A stretch of DNA of 56,773 nucleotides from an uncultured Collinsella sp. (lineage in GTDB: Bacteria; Actinomycetota; Coriobacteriia; Coriobacteriales; Coriobacteriaceae). The notes beneath the pieces were generated by a model that saw only the letters and a list, made by a program, of their open reading frames with translations, was not told where the DNA came from and made no database searches. The stretch covers positions 1-56,773 of the forward strand of contig CAUAEH010000007.1 of the NCBI GenBank assembly GCA_958427975.1, written 5' to 3'. Both the position numbers and the translations under genes were made by a program. Below are positions 56,575 through 56,773 of this stretch, piece by piece. Each line of letters starts with the position of its first letter. Positions within the stretch are counted from its first letter, which is position 1.

Positions 56575-56772
56575 TTAGTAGTCGAACTGGTGATAGTAAC
56601 GACGGTAGTTGAGGTTGTGCTTGGTGACCGTCTCGTAGTAAGCGGCAAGGCGATCGGTGATCAGCGAGGAGAGGATCCACGGAGACACGATGACGCGGAA
56701 CTCGTCGTCAAGGCCGGGGATCGCGAACTCGGCGGTGTCGATGATGTTGATGTCGGTGTCGCCGGTCACGCC
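56575..56772 (-). CDS. SIS-domain sugar isomerase/deglycase, C-terminal fragment
   Basis: The frame is open at the right window edge; only the last 65 residues are present. They end LDDEFRVIVSPWILSSLITDRLAAYYETVTKHNLNYRRYYHQFDY. A tail of the form SP..L...L.DRLAAYYE..T.H.L..RRYY is typical of SIS-family enzymes of the FrlB / glucosamine-fructose aminotransferase-related type that act on phosphorylated Amadori products or amino sugars. Together with a mannose-family PTS and an epimerase this suggests a fructoselysine- or glucoselysine-like pathway, but the catalytic part is outside the window. Confidence 0.7.
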   Translation of the reverse strand, partial: GVTGDTDINIIDTAEFAIPGLDDEFRVIVSPWILSSLITDRLAAYYETVTKHNLNYRRYYHQFDY

Positions 56773-56773
56773 G

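Overview
The window looks like chromosomal DNA of a GC-rich anaerobic actinobacterium of the class Coriobacteriia, most likely Collinsella or a close relative. This is inferred from codon use, the gene set (PcrA, UppP, PucR-type regulators, a PHP-type histidinol phosphatase, mannose-family PTS) and a HisZ-HisG fusion. No rRNA gene is present to settle it. Both window ends cut genes: pcrA at the left and a SIS-domain protein at the right.

Layout. 1-7 kb: pcrA, uppP, a universal stress protein, and a two-component pair of the BceRS kind. 7-11 kb: an aminotransferase and an ornithine-cyclodeaminase homologue facing a PucR regulator. 10.6-18.5 kb: purH and a follower gene, two GNAT proteins, a DUF2207 membrane protein, gluQ, and a TacA/TacT-type toxin-antitoxin pair. 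18.5-20.3 kb: two coupled metallophosphoesterases. 20.3-31.7 kb: an AT-richer defence island. It holds a C5 cytosine methyltransferase convergent with a four-gene operon (MORC/MutL-like GHKL ATPase, Z1 helicase-like protein, PD-(D/E)XK nuclease, AIPR protein). Around it lie a frameshifted nuclease-like gene, a small DUF6788-like gene, and an AbiEi antitoxin whose AbiEii partner is reduced to 20 codons. 31.9-36 kb: a DUF4342 protein with a second two-component system, a VOC protein with an orphan PTS IIB, and a TPR-like membrane protein. 36.1-38 kb: tRNA-Leu(UAA) with a duplicated 3' end, 33-bp iterons and an AAA/DUF4143 ATPase. 38.1-43.5 kb: ppx/gppA, a divIC-like gene, eno, mazG, a YfcE-type phosphodiesterase and a stand-alone LarC C-terminal domain. 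43.8-52.9 kb: a complete histidine pathway, hisZG-D-C-B-H-A-F-I-E on the minus strand, with a convergent PHP phosphatase that supplies the activity missing from the monofunctional HisB. 53-56.8 kb: a mannose-family PTS (IIA, IIB, IIC, IID) with a sugar epimerase and a SIS-domain protein, consistent with uptake and breakdown of an amino sugar or Amadori compound.

The intergenic spaces hold several families of repeated palindromes. One is a 70-bp inverted repeat beginning AAGTTGCGGTG (three copies). Others are composite repeats built on GGGACGTTCCTT / TGCCGGCA and on ACTAGTCGTT. Some of these copies flank single genes. They, the MORC/Z1/AIPR island, and the decayed toxin partners are the most interesting parts of the window.
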